Of a stretch of 64,000 nt of DNA, positions 9,110 through 17,737 are shown in pieces. Each line of letters begins with the position of its first letter. The first letter of the stretch is position 1. Under the pieces are notes generated by a model. The model saw only the letters and a program-made list of their open reading frames with translations. It had not been told where the DNA came from and searched no databases. A program made the translations under genes and the position numbers. Source of the DNA: Embleya scabrispora (GTDB taxonomy: Bacteria > Actinomycetota > Actinomycetes > Streptomycetales > Streptomycetaceae). The stretch spans positions 248,001 to 312,000 of the forward strand of contig NZ_MWQN01000003.1 of the NCBI RefSeq assembly GCF_002024165.1, written 5' to 3'.

Positions 9110-10099
9110 CTATCCGATCCCCGCGGCGCGGCCGGCGCGTCGGGACAGGTCCGCGAAGGCCGTACGCAGCTCCGGCGGGTCAACCACCTCGATCTCGGCG
9201 TCGAAGCGGGCCAACGCCGCCGCGAGGGCGGTCCAGGACCAGGATCCCGTGGTCAGCCTGGTGCGGTCGGCGCCGAGTTCCTCGACGACACCGTCGCCGG
9301 CGAACGGGGCCACCTCCGCCACCGGCAGGCCGAGGATCACTTCGCCACGGCAGGGCCAGGCGTCCGCACTCCGGGAGCCCTTGAACCGGGCCGACAGGAA
9401 GGCGGCCACGTCGCCACCGGGCACTTCACGGGGAGCGAACCGCGGCCCGGTCGGGACCCGCGGTGTCATCCGGTCGACACGGAAGGTCCGCCAGTCGCCG
9501 CGGTCGGGGTCCCAGCCGACGACGTACCAGCGCCCGGCCCGCGCCACCAGGTGATGTGGCTGCACCCGGCGGGGCGGGCGCGGCTCGGCATCCTCGGTAC
9601 GCCCCGGTCGGCGGTAGTCGAACCGCAGTTCCTCCCCCGCGCGGACCGCGGCACTCAGCGTCAGCAGGATTCCGGTATCAACCTGCGGATCGACGCCGCT
9701 CCCGGCCGCGCTGATCTCGAGGGCCTCGACCCGCTGCCGCAACCGCGACGGCAGCACCTGCCGCACGGTGGCCAGCGCCCGCGCGGCCGCCTCCTCGATG
9801 CCCGCGCCCGTCCCGACGGCGATCCGCAGCGCCACGGCCAGCGCGACCGCCTGCTCCTCGTCGAACAGCAGTGGCGGCATCCGGCTGCCCGCTTCGAGCC
9901 GGTAGCCGCCGTCGGGCCCCTTGATCGCCTGCACGGGGTAACCCAGTTCGCGCAACCGGTCGACGTCGCGGCGCACGGTGCGCTCGCTGACGCCCAGCCG
10001 CTCGGCGAGCAGGCCGCCCGGCCAGTCGCGGCGGGCCTGCAGTATGGACAGCAGCGCCAGCAACCGGCCGGAGGTCGTCGTCGAGGAGGTGATCGGCAT
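9110..10099 (-). CDS. WYL-domain transcriptional regulator
   Basis: A 329-residue regulator with an N-terminal winged helix (LLAERLGVSERTVRRDVDRL at about residues 30-50), followed by a WYL sensor domain (RWYVVGWDPDRGDWRTFRVD) and the C-terminal WCX extension. Family members sense small ligands or nucleic acid and commonly repress the gene they diverge from. The ATG at 10099 is chosen because the longer frame upstream would overlap the divergent gene. The gene is divergent from the VOC protein at 10212 with a 112-bp shared promoter region, a common streptomycete pairing. It probably controls that gene and itself. Confidence 0.88.
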   Translation of the reverse strand: MPITSSTTTSGRLLALLSILQARRDWPGGLLAERLGVSERTVRRDVDRLRELGYPVQAIKGPDGGYRLEAGSRMPPLLFDEEQAVALAVALRIAVGTGAGIEEAAARALATVRQVLPSRLRQRVEALEISAAGSGVDPQVDTGILLTLSAAVRAGEELRFDYRRPGRTEDAEPRPPRRVQPHHLVARAGRWYVVGWDPDRGDWRTFRVDRMTPRVPTGPRFAPREVPGGDVAAFLSARFKGSRSADAWPCRGEVILGLPVAEVAPFAGDGVVEELGADRTRLTTGSWSWTALAAALARFDAEIEVVDPPELRTAFADLSRRAGRAAGIG

Positions 10100-10211
10100 G
10101 TTTTCACCATGCCACGAGTAGCGGACGTTCTTTGACCTGTACCCCGGGCATCGTCGGTCCCGTCGCCGGAAGCCTCCGGCACCCGAGACCACTCCGAAGG
10201 ACCGGAACAAG

Positions 10212-10679
10212 ATGTCGCTCAACGCTGTCGCACACCTGAACTTCCACGGCCAGGCCCGCGAAGCCCTGGAGTTCTACCGGTCGGTCTTCGGCGGCCGGCT
10301 CACCGTCGCCACCTACGCCGACTTCGGAATGCCCGCCGAACTGCCCGGCGCGACGAACGTCGTGTTCGGCCAGGTCGTCGCCGACAACGGCTTCCGGGTC
10401 ATGGCCTACGACGTACCCGGCGAGCACACGTCGGCCGCCCCCGCCGCGCCCACCACGCGTCGGGAGAACGGCACCACGATCACCCGGGAACCGTTCTTCC
10501 TATCCGTTCGCGGCGACAGCATCGACGAGGTCACCCCCGTGTGGGAGGGCCTCGCCAAGGGCGCGACCGTGATCGAGGCGTTCGGCCCCGCCCGGTGGGC
10601 GCCCGCCTTCGGGATGCTGGCCGACCGCTTCGGCGTCACCTGGATCGTCGACGTCGCGGCCGAGTACACCCAGGCCTGA
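10212..10679 (+). CDS. VOC (PhnB/glyoxalase-like) protein
   Basis: A 155-residue single-domain vicinal oxygen chelate protein of the PhnB subgroup. It starts with the characteristic HLNFHGQAREALEFYRSVFGG and ends with FGVTWIVDVAAEY. The beta-alpha-beta-beta-beta modules form a metal-binding barrel on dimerisation. Members include glyoxalases, bleomycin-type resistance proteins and many of unknown substrate. The upstream neighbour is a divergent WYL regulator. A very strong hairpin closes the transcript. The substrate is not predictable. Confidence 0.88.
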   Translation: MSLNAVAHLNFHGQAREALEFYRSVFGGRLTVATYADFGMPAELPGATNVVFGQVVADNGFRVMAYDVPGEHTSAAPAAPTTRRENGTTITREPFFLSVRGDSIDEVTPVWEGLAKGATVIEAFGPARWAPAFGMLADRFGVTWIVDVAAEYTQA

Positions 10680-10688
10680 CCGTTCCGC

Positions 10689-10719
10689 GAGGTGTGCGGC
10701 CGGTCCGGCCGCACACCTC
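10689..10719 (+). terminator. 31-bp palindrome, terminator after the VOC gene
   Basis: GAGGTGTGCGGCCGG (10689-10703) and its exact reverse complement (10705-10719) are separated by a single T. The structure lies 10 bases after the VOC stop and 19 bases before the next start codon. It probably terminates the VOC mRNA, or acts as an operator for the next gene. Confidence 0.75.
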
Positions 10720-10737
10720 CACCCCCGGGAGGAACCC

Positions 10738-11604
10738 ATGCGAACCCGTCCGCTGGGCCGGACCGGCATCCAGAGCGGCGTGTACACCCTGGGCACGATG
10801 ATGTTCGGCCGGCACGGCAACCCCGACCCCGACGACTGCGTCCGCATCGTCCACCGCGCCCTCGATGCCGGCATCAACGTCATCGACACCGCCGACGTCC
10901 ATGGCGGCGGTGGCTTGCGCGCGGGCAGGATCCGCGCGATCGGCCACTCCAACCTGCCCGCCTCCGACATCGTCGAAGCCCAGTGGGTGGCCGAACGGCG
11001 CGGGCTCGCCCGCTTCCGCTCCGAACAGCCGCACTACTCGATCCTCAACCGCGGGATCGAACGCGAGATCCTGCCGGTCTGCGCACGCTACGGGCTGGGC
11101 GTCCTGGTATGGAGCCCCCTGGCGATGGGCCTGCTCGCCGGTCGCTTCCGCAAGGGCAGCGCGGAAACGGCCTCGGCGGGGCGCCTGCACTGGGCGCGGC
11201 GGCACATGACCGACGAACGCAAGCTCGCTCTGGCGTTCGCGACCGCCCACCCCGCGGTCACCTCGGCGATCATCGGCCCACGGACACCCGACCAACTCGA
11301 CGACCTGCTCGCCGGAGCGGACACGCTCCTCGACGACGACCTCCTCGACCGCATCGACGAGATCGTGCCGCCGGGCCCCGACGTCGGACCCGTCGACAAT
11401 CGCCTACGTACCACCGGTGCTCGCACAGCCGCACCTCCGCCGCCGCCCCGCCGAAACCCGGGCGGCACGCCGCCGGTCGCCGCAGTGACGACGGCTTCGG
11501 CCTTCACGGTGCTTGCTTCCCGCAGACCGGGGCCGGGGATTCCGCGTCCGCCCGGGCGCCCCGGCGGGGTGCTGAATACAATCGGCTTCCATGTCGAACC
11601 CTGA
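10738..11604 (+). pseudogene. Internally deleted aldo-keto reductase
   Basis: The frame is open for 288 codons, but the protein is an aldo/keto reductase with large in-frame losses. It starts normally (MRTRPLGRTGIQSGVYTLG, then INVIDTADVH). It then jumps from GGGG directly to LRAGRIRAIGHSN, skipping about 70 residues that normally hold the active-site Lys and His. The catalytic Tyr is also replaced by His. A second gap of about 25-30 residues follows RFRKG. The normal C-terminus (DEIVPPGPDVGPVDN) is followed by about 55 Pro/Arg-rich residues, suggesting loss of the original stop. With the Tyr/Lys/His tetrad gone it should be inactive. It overlaps the next gene by 14 bp. It is probably a decaying pseudogene that has stayed in frame. 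Confidence 0.8.
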
Positions 11605-11965
11605 CGAACTGCTTGTGAACATCGCGGCCATGGTTGAGGCCGGGCAAAGCAATCAGATGTCGTTGACCGTGGTGGTCGGCGGAGCCGTCATCACCGGTCG
11701 CCTGGCCCCCGAAGCCGTGTGGCGGGAGCGCGTGTCGGAGGTCCTGAGCGACTCGGATCGCCTCGGTCCCTTCGCCGACGTCTTCGCGGTCGACCCGACC
11801 GCGAGCCGTCCCGACCGCGACTCCGCGCCCACGCGCCTGCACTTCCACCTTGCCCGGGTGGTGCAGGGCAGCATCGGGATCCCCGAAACGGGCGGAATGT
11901 ATCGCGTCGCGATCCAGGACATCAGCGCCTGGACCGTGGGTGACGTCAGCTATTCCAACCAGTGA
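11591..11965 (+). CDS. Hypothetical protein, possibly GvpU-like
   Basis: A 124-residue soluble acidic protein. The segment MSLTVVVGGAVITGRLAP at about residues 23-40 has the pattern of small beta-rich proteins related to gas-vesicle accessory protein GvpU. The C-terminal half ends in a Ser/Asn-rich strand pair (RVAIQDISAWTVGDVSYSN). No gas vesicle structural genes are present in the window, so the role is unknown. The start is ATG 11591, which overlaps the tail of the decayed reductase upstream. The family assignment is a low-confidence recollection of sequence pattern. Confidence 0.6.
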   Translation: MSNPDELLVNIAAMVEAGQSNQMSLTVVVGGAVITGRLAPEAVWRERVSEVLSDSDRLGPFADVFAVDPTASRPDRDSAPTRLHFHLARVVQGSIGIPETGGMYRVAIQDISAWTVGDVSYSNQ

Positions 11966-12330
11966 CACACCCTGCCCGACACGTTTCGACCACGATCGGC
12001 CGGCGAGGCCGAAGGCGAGGACCCTGACCGAAGAGGGGCCCCTTCCGAACCGGTGAGGCCGCAGCGCGCCCCGAAAGTGCGGGCGGTACGCGCTTCGCGG
12101 CACGCCGGGGCGGTGAGGGGCCGTACCGAGCTACCGAAAGGCAATACGCCACCATCGCGCATGGAGTGCACCTCCACGGGAAGCGCCGAAGCATCCACCC
12201 GCGCGAAAGCGGTTGGCATCTCGTGCACATCCTGAGCGACACCGAGCGGCCGGCGAGGCCGGAGGAAGGGAAACCCCGACGGCTTCGCAGCCCGTCGGCC
12301 GCTCGGCCCGGCGACGATCGGAGACAGGAA
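11966..12330. other. 365-bp intergenic region with a short direct repeat
   Basis: There is no credible gene. The 14-bp sequence CGGCCGGCGAGGCC occurs at 11997-12010 and again exactly 250 bp later at 12247-12260, with partly similar flanks rich in GGAGG/GAAGG. Otherwise nothing is recognised. Confidence 0.5.
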
Positions 12331-12561
12331 ATGGAACGGGACCCGGGGGACATGGCCACCCTGGCCCAACGACTGACCTCGGCAGCCGAAGAGTTGCTGC
12401 TTGTGGTCAAAGGGATGGACGACCTCGGCTGGTCGACCGACTCGTACAGCAGGTCCCACCTGCGAGACGTCGCGAGTTCTCTCAAGAGCAGCGCCGCACG
12501 GATAGCGGCCCGCCACCTTGATACCGATGCCCGGAGCAATGCCATCGGGCACACACCCTGA
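12331..12561 (+). CDS. Small hypothetical helical protein
   Basis: A 76-residue protein starting MERDPGDMATLAQRL, with two predicted amphipathic helices (about residues 9-30 and 46-62) and a polar tail. The ATG at 12331 follows GAGACAGGAA, a fair ribosome binding site, while the upstream in-frame extension is low-complexity. No family is recognised. It may form a transcription unit with the 124-residue gene upstream, but a 365-bp gap separates them. Confidence 0.45.
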   Translation: MERDPGDMATLAQRLTSAAEELLLVVKGMDDLGWSTDSYSRSHLRDVASSLKSSAARIAARHLDTDARSNAIGHTP

Positions 12562-12795
12562 CGGACGTCACGAGGTGGCACCGTGCCGCCGGCCCCTGAT
12601 CGCGGCGGATCCGGAAGCAGCCCGCTCCCGGATCCGGTCTCCGCGCTCGTGCGGGCCCGGGCGCGGATCACCGCCGCGGTTCATGCCCCGTCCCGCAATG
12701 TCCTGCGCACGCGGCCGGCAGCCGGAAGCTTCGTGGCGCCCTCCCCGCCGGTTTCGCGGCCTCCTCGTGCGATCCGCCCGGCGCCAGGAAGTGCG

Positions 12796-13353
12796 TCAGG
12801 GCAGGTGGGTGATCTCGACCGTCAGCGGGCCGCTGATCTCGGTACGGCCCTCCTCGGTTTCGCACTGCGGGCTCGGCAGCGGGGAGAGGGTTCGCGTGGT
12901 GACCGTCGTGGCACCGGCGAAGCGCCCGGAGAGGATCTTCCCCCTGAAGACCGCCGTCCGCCCGCCGCCGGCCGGGATCTCGACGCCGCCCGACTCCTCG
13001 AGCGTGCTGCTCCCGCCGTCGTCCCAGGTGATGGTCGTGCTGCGGGTGCGGGTGCCGCCGGTGCAGCTCATGACCCCCGACATGGTGGACGTCACGCGGC
13101 CCGAAGCGGGCAGCGGGTCACCGAACGGCAGACAGGACGTCAACTCGCCGCTGCCTTCGGCCGTGACCTGGCGCAGCGTCGAGTTCAACCCCGGGGTGAA
13201 CGTCTCGTTCAGGATCCCCGTACAGGTCTGCACAACGGGAACCGGCAACGCGTGCGTACCGAATTCGGTCGAACTCGCCGGGCCTGCGGCCATGAGCGTC
13301 GTCACGGCCGACAGGCCGGCCAGTCCCATACCGAGGAGTCGCGTGGGAGTCAT
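12796..13353 (-). CDS. Secreted hypothetical protein
   Basis: A 185-residue protein with a Sec signal peptide (MTPTRLLGMGLAGLSAVTTL, cleavage near AGPASS at about residue 27). The mature part is a Thr/Ser/Gly-rich beta protein with four cysteines placed as two likely disulfides. This resembles small extracellular proteins common in streptomycetes with no known function. The ATG at 13353 begins the signal peptide. It is divergent from the GT87 gene. Confidence 0.7.
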   Translation of the reverse strand: MTPTRLLGMGLAGLSAVTTLMAAGPASSTEFGTHALPVPVVQTCTGILNETFTPGLNSTLRQVTAEGSGELTSCLPFGDPLPASGRVTSTMSGVMSCTGGTRTRSTTITWDDGGSSTLEESGGVEIPAGGGRTAVFRGKILSGRFAGATTVTTRTLSPLPSPQCETEEGRTEISGPLTVEITHLP

Positions 13354-13695
13354 GCAGAACCTCGCTGACGAACGTGGTTGAGGGAGGTGCGGCGAGGACG
13401 GAGGGCCTGCCCCACCGCTGCCGCCTTCGGATACGGGCACTCGGCCTTTGGCGCGGACCGACAGCCGCAGTCGGACAACGAGCAGGTCCGGCCTGCGGTT
13501 ACGGGTACGGGAGGGGCCGGGGGCGGCAGTGGTGACGCGCTCCGTGAGTTCGGGCGGGGCGGGAGTGGGCGGCTTCGGCGATTACTTGCCGTCGGTGCAC
13601 CGCGTGCCGGTAGCCGGCGGTTTGCCATCGATCGGGTCTGACTACCCGTCACCCCGCGCGGGGGGTCGGATGTGGTGGCGGCAGAATCCGGTGTC
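13354..13695. other. Divergent intergenic region
   Basis: 342 bp lie between the secreted protein gene and the GT87 gene. No coding region is supported. It must hold two divergent promoters, but I cannot place convincing -35/-10 pairs. Confidence 0.5.
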
Positions 13696-15477
13696 ATGAA
13701 TGGTGACAGGATGGATCCGCCGGGTGTTGTCGGTGCGCGCCGGGCGCTGTCGACCCGGGTTCTCGCGTTACCCGCGGCGCTTTTGTGCTTCGTGGCCGCG
13801 GTGGTGTGGTCATTGTGGTCGGCGTGGCATCTGCCGTCGTGGGATCGGCAGATGGACCTGCATGTGTACATCGGTGCGGTGCGTGCGGTGGGCGACGGGG
13901 TGCCGCTGTACGAGTACGTGGCGGAGAACGGTGATCCGTTCACGTATCCGCCGTTCGCGCTTGCGGTGTTCCAGCCGCTGGGGTGGATGTCCGAGCCGGT
14001 CGCGCGCCTGGTGTGGCTTGGTGCCACGCCGGTCGCGGTGGTCTCGATCGCGGCTGCGCTCACCACGCGGCGGGGAATCGTGGGACGGCGCCGCCAGGTG
14101 ACGTTGACGCTCGTGGCGGCCGCGGTCCTGATGGTGTCGGCGCCGATCCAGAGCAATCTGCGGTTCGGCCAGGTCAGCGTGTTCCTGGTGCTGTTGGCGT
14201 TCGTGGACGCGCTCGATCTCACGCCACGTCCCGTGCGCGGGGTGCTGATCGGGGTGGCGTCGGCGATCAAGCTGACCCCACTGCTGTTCGTGCCCTACCT
14301 GTGGGTCACCGGCCGGCGCCGAGACGCGATGCGCGCGGGTGCGTCGTTCGCGGCGTGCACGGGGCTGGCCCACGTGATGTGGCCGGCCGCGTCGACGACG
14401 TTCTGGACCGACGCGATCTTCAGCACCTCACGCATCGGCAACCTGGCCGCGAACGGCAACCAGTCCCTCAACGGCGCGTTGATACGAGTCGGGGTGGTGC
14501 CCCCGGAACGCGCCGCGGCGTGGCTGGTGCTGTCGGCCCTGGTGTGTGCGGTGGCGTTGGTCGGTGCGCGTCAGTGCCACCGCGAGGGCCACACCGCGCG
14601 GGGCGTGGTCGTGGTGGGATGCGCAACGGTGGTGGCCTCGCCCGTGTCGTGGACGCACCACCAGGTGTGGCCGGTCCTGGCGGGCCTGCTGCTGATGGCG
14701 GGTCCGCGCCGGACTCGCATGGCGTGGGGCGTCGTGCTGTTGGTGGCCATGACCTTCAGTGTCGGCGGATGGCTCCCGGCCGGATTCGCCCGGGAGAACG
14801 TGCGGTTGCTCGCGGCGCTCGCGGTGTGCACCTGGGGCCTGGCGCCGCTGCGACACCGGGCCCCGGCGACGGTGGGGCTCCTGCCGGGTGTGCGATTGGT
14901 CGTTCGCCCGCGTACGGCCATGGCCTATGCGGGCGTCGTCGCGGTGGCGGCCGGTGCGGTGATGCTCCTCGTTCGGGAGTCGCCCGTCGCCGTACGATTC
15001 GAGACGCCCGACCATCGCGACGAGGCGTTGTGGGGGGCGCCGACGAACGGATGCGAAGGGTACACATCGACACTGCGGGCGGACGGTACGGTCGGCTACG
15101 CGTGTGAGAGCGCCGTGGACCCGGTCGGCGGACGACAACTCAACTTCGGTGGCGGGCGGGGCGGTTCGAGCGGGATGGTGACGATCCAAGGTCAAGTCGG
15201 CCCGGAGGTGGCACGCCTGGTCTTCGTCCCCGTCGAGGGCACAAAGGCCCTCGACGTCCCCCTCCTGCCCCAGCCCGGCCCCGGCAGTGCACCGCTGCGC
15301 GCCCCCGAACACGGCCGGCCCGAAATGATCACGTCCGGACCGATCGAGGACCGTCGCCTCCCGGGCGCACGAGGATTCTCCATAGCCGCCACCAGCACCG
15401 ACCACGCCCTCCTCCTGGCCTACGGACGTGACGGCAGACTGATCTCGAGCGGCGGCGAAAAACTCCGCATGGGTTGA
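13696..15477 (+). CDS. GT87-family mannosyltransferase (DUF2029)
   Basis: A 593-residue polytopic membrane glycosyltransferase of the GT-C fold, family GT87. Members in actinobacteria (PimE and relatives) transfer mannose from polyprenyl-phosphate mannose to cell-envelope lipids or proteins on the outer face. About ten hydrophobic helices are seen. The first extracytoplasmic loop carries the acidic MDLHVYIGAVRAVGDG with the expected catalytic Asp, followed by NGDPFTYPPFA, the family signature. Later NLRFGQVSVFLV and NGNQSLNG are also typical. After about residue 440 a periplasmic beta domain of about 130 residues replaces the usual short tail. ATG 13696 is preferred over the upstream GTG 13672. 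The acceptor is unknown. Confidence 0.85.
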   Translation: MNGDRMDPPGVVGARRALSTRVLALPAALLCFVAAVVWSLWSAWHLPSWDRQMDLHVYIGAVRAVGDGVPLYEYVAENGDPFTYPPFALAVFQPLGWMSEPVARLVWLGATPVAVVSIAAALTTRRGIVGRRRQVTLTLVAAAVLMVSAPIQSNLRFGQVSVFLVLLAFVDALDLTPRPVRGVLIGVASAIKLTPLLFVPYLWVTGRRRDAMRAGASFAACTGLAHVMWPAASTTFWTDAIFSTSRIGNLAANGNQSLNGALIRVGVVPPERAAAWLVLSALVCAVALVGARQCHREGHTARGVVVVGCATVVASPVSWTHHQVWPVLAGLLLMAGPRRTRMAWGVVLLVAMTFSVGGWLPAGFARENVRLLAALAVCTWGLAPLRHRAPATVGLLPGVRLVVRPRTAMAYAGVVAVAAGAVMLLVRESPVAVRFETPDHRDEALWGAPTNGCEGYTSTLRADGTVGYACESAVDPVGGRQLNFGGGRGGSSGMVTIQGQVGPEVARLVFVPVEGTKALDVPLLPQPGPGSAPLRAPEHGRPEMITSGPIEDRRLPGARGFSIAATSTDHALLLAYGRDGRLISSGGEKLRMG

Positions 15478-15536
15478 GCCGGTCGGTGAACCCGCCGGCC
15501 CCCGCTTCACCCGATGCCCTTATCGGAGGTGCACTC

Positions 15537-16343
15537 ATGATCGAGCTCGAATCGCTGGACCCTTCCACGCCCTTTTCCCAGCAACTGCAGGACGACTCCG
15601 ACGACGGCCCCGTAGTCATCGTCAACACGTTCGTCGCCCCGGACGGACGCCTCGCGGAGGTCCTCGAGGCGTGGCGTGTGGGCGCCGTCGTCATGCGGGC
15701 GCAGCCCGGATGCATCTCGGTGCAGCTGTACACGGACACCGACGCCGGCCACGTGATAATGAATGCGGCCGTGTGGGAATCCGTCGGCGCACTGGGCAAC
15801 GCCTTCCGGCAGGAGGCTTTCCAAGCCGGTCTGGCGGCGTATCCGGACGGCACTGTGGCCTACCCGCACCTGGTCCGACCGATCGCGGTGCCGGGACTTT
15901 GCCTGGGCGTGCCGGTAACGGTTGCGCAGTCGGCCGAGGCGGTGCCGGGAGGAACCACCGGTGCGACGGACGACGGCTTGGATTTCGCCGAGTTCGACGC
16001 ACGCCGGCCCTTCTTCGCGCAGCTCGGGGCGGATACCGGTCCCTGTGTGCTTCTCGACGTGCTGGTTTCGCCGGAGGGAGGCGAGCAGACTGTTCTGGCG
16101 GGCTGGACGGCTCATGCCGCGTACCTGAAGACGCGCCCCGGATTCATCTCCACCCGGATGCACCAAGGCACGTCGGGTAGCCGGGTGTTCGTTAACCTGG
16201 CGGTGTGGGAATCCGCTCAGGCGCTGAGCGATGCAGTCACCGCACCCGAGTTCGCCGCGCTCGCGGTGAACTACCCGAAGGGCACCACCTGTCTGCGCCG
16301 ACTCGTCAAGCCGGCGGCCGTCGCGGGAGTCTGCGTCGCCTGA
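15537..16343 (+). CDS. Tandem ABM-domain monooxygenase-like protein
   Basis: A 268-residue protein with two consecutive antibiotic-biosynthesis-monooxygenase (ABM) ferredoxin-like domains, at about residues 23-115 and 155-255. Each contains the pattern of a leading strand (VVIVNTFVAPDG; VLLDVLVSPEGG), a QPGCIS/RPGFIS turn and an N-x-AVWES strand. ABM domains oxidise polyketide quinones without cofactor or degrade heme-like compounds. Tandem forms mimic the natural dimer within one chain. The start is set by ATG 15537 after CGGAGGTGCACTC. No polyketide genes adjoin it. A hairpin follows the stop. Confidence 0.85.
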   Translation: MIELESLDPSTPFSQQLQDDSDDGPVVIVNTFVAPDGRLAEVLEAWRVGAVVMRAQPGCISVQLYTDTDAGHVIMNAAVWESVGALGNAFRQEAFQAGLAAYPDGTVAYPHLVRPIAVPGLCLGVPVTVAQSAEAVPGGTTGATDDGLDFAEFDARRPFFAQLGADTGPCVLLDVLVSPEGGEQTVLAGWTAHAAYLKTRPGFISTRMHQGTSGSRVFVNLAVWESAQALSDAVTAPEFAALAVNYPKGTTCLRRLVKPAAVAGVCVA

Positions 16344-16387
16344 GCCCGGGCACCGCGGGCAAGTGCGGGTTGTACGAGGAACGGGCA

Positions 16388-16427
16388 CGAAGCGGCGCGG
16401 CCGGAAAGTCCCGGTCGCGCCACTTCG
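16388..16427 (+). terminator. Hairpin terminator after the ABM gene
   Basis: 17-bp arms (16388-16404 and 16411-16427) pair with one G-U and one mismatch around a 6-base loop AAAGTC. The structure starts 45 bases after the ABM stop. Confidence 0.7.
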
Positions 16428-16828
16428 GGCTTGCTCTTGAAGTACTCGGAGTCGAGCTTCCGGCCCGGATCGGCGTTCGTGCCATGTCGGCGGGAACCAC
16501 GAGGCACGTCACCGGCGTGCGGTCGGCCGGGAGGTACGCGGCGATATCCTCGCCGGCGGGGCGGTTGCGGTGCATACCGGCCGCCCCGGGCCGGGCCGTG
16601 ACGTCGAGCCCGCGCCACCGAGAGCGGCACCGTGCCGGGCGACGTCGTCTCACGCGGCTCCCCACGCCGCTCGCACGTGTGTTCCGAGCCGTCCTCGCGA
16701 GTCCGGAACTCCCCGCGGACCATGCACTCGGCGCCGGTGTGGCGGTGGCTTCGTTCGGACACGGACACGGGGGATGGCCGAGCCGAGTCGCGGAAGGCGG
16801 GCAGGGACGCGGATCCGGCCGGTGCGGG
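16428..16828. other. Intergenic region without a supported gene
   Basis: 401 bp between two convergent genes. Several open frames cross it, but all are Arg/Pro/Gly-rich and unsupported. Nothing is recognised. Confidence 0.5.
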
Positions 16829-17320
16829 TCAGCCGTGGGTGGAGCGGCAGATGCGGGCTTCGGGGGCGTTGTCCTTCCGGCCGCTGAACCGAGAGCCGAA
16901 GTCGCAGACGGCCCACGGGTCGACGGCGCCCGCCCCGGACGTGCTGCGGTCGGGTTGACCGCGTCGGCCCGATGTCCCGGAAGTGGCGGAATGGTCGGTC
17001 CGGTCCGACGCGCCGGATCCACGCGACGACGAGGAGGACGCGGTTGGTCGGGTGTCGGCGGACGGGCCCGCTCTGTGCGGGTCGGGAGGTACGGTCCCGG
17101 CCGGAGTCGCCGGATCGGTCGCGCCGAGGGGAGTCGGTGTGGACGGCCAGGCGCCACCTGCCCCGGCCCCGGCGCCTGCTCCGACGCCGGGAACAGGCAT
17201 GCTGTTCGCGGCCAAGGCGGGATCGAGGGCTCGGGTGGGAGTGGTGGCCGGCGCGGTGTCGCAGGCGGCCACGAGCAGGAGCAGGAGGGCCGCTGCGGCA
17301 GCCGGTCGAGTGATGTGCAC
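16829..17320 (-). CDS. Small lipoprotein
   Basis: A 163-residue lipoprotein. The N-terminus HITRPAAAAALLLLLVAAC is a signal peptide with lipobox (VAAC), and the Cys at about 20 would be lipidated. A long low-complexity Ala/Pro/Thr/Ser region follows. A short conserved-looking C-terminal module contains two cysteines (AVCDFGSRFSG, then ARICRSTHG), a pattern recurrent in streptomycete lipoproteins where the pair probably forms a disulfide. The GTG at 17320 is chosen for its strong GGAGGAAC ribosome binding site. The function is unknown, perhaps cell-wall associated. Confidence 0.75.
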   Translation of the reverse strand: MHITRPAAAAALLLLLVAACDTAPATTPTRALDPALAANSMPVPGVGAGAGAGAGGAWPSTPTPLGATDPATPAGTVPPDPHRAGPSADTRPTASSSSSRGSGASDRTDHSATSGTSGRRGQPDRSTSGAGAVDPWAVCDFGSRFSGRKDNAPEARICRSTHG

Positions 17321-17737
17321 GCGTTCCTCCGGGAGCATGAGGTCGGTCGGTCCTGTCGGGGCTAACGCCCGCATGCTCCGAGGGTTACTCGGGGATTCCG
17401 GTGGATTCCGGTGGGTTCCGGCGATTTCGGCCCCCCGGTTCGGGCGCCTTCCGGCGCCGTTGCCGCCGCGATCCGGCGACCGGTCCGTTGCCGAGGCGTC
17501 GGCCGCTCGTTGAACGGATATCGCGATCCGGCGAGCGCTTACCAGATTGCACGGAAACCGGGTGCCGGAATCACTCGATCGAAGGACAGCAAGGAACCGA
17601 CCGTGGTCGAGAAGATGATCCTGTTGCGGGGTCGGGTTCCCATTCGTTCCGGGATCGGTCCGGCCACCTGCGCTTCATCGGCCTGTCGCTGACGACATCC
17701 GCCTCCACCCGCACCGTCCGAGACCTCGGGAGAACCG
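17321..17737. other. Divergent intergenic region
   Basis: 417 bp lie between the lipoprotein gene and the beta-propeller gene. No gene is supported. The short direct stretches of GGATTCCGGTGG type at about 17394-17415 look like a local slippage duplication. Confidence 0.45.
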
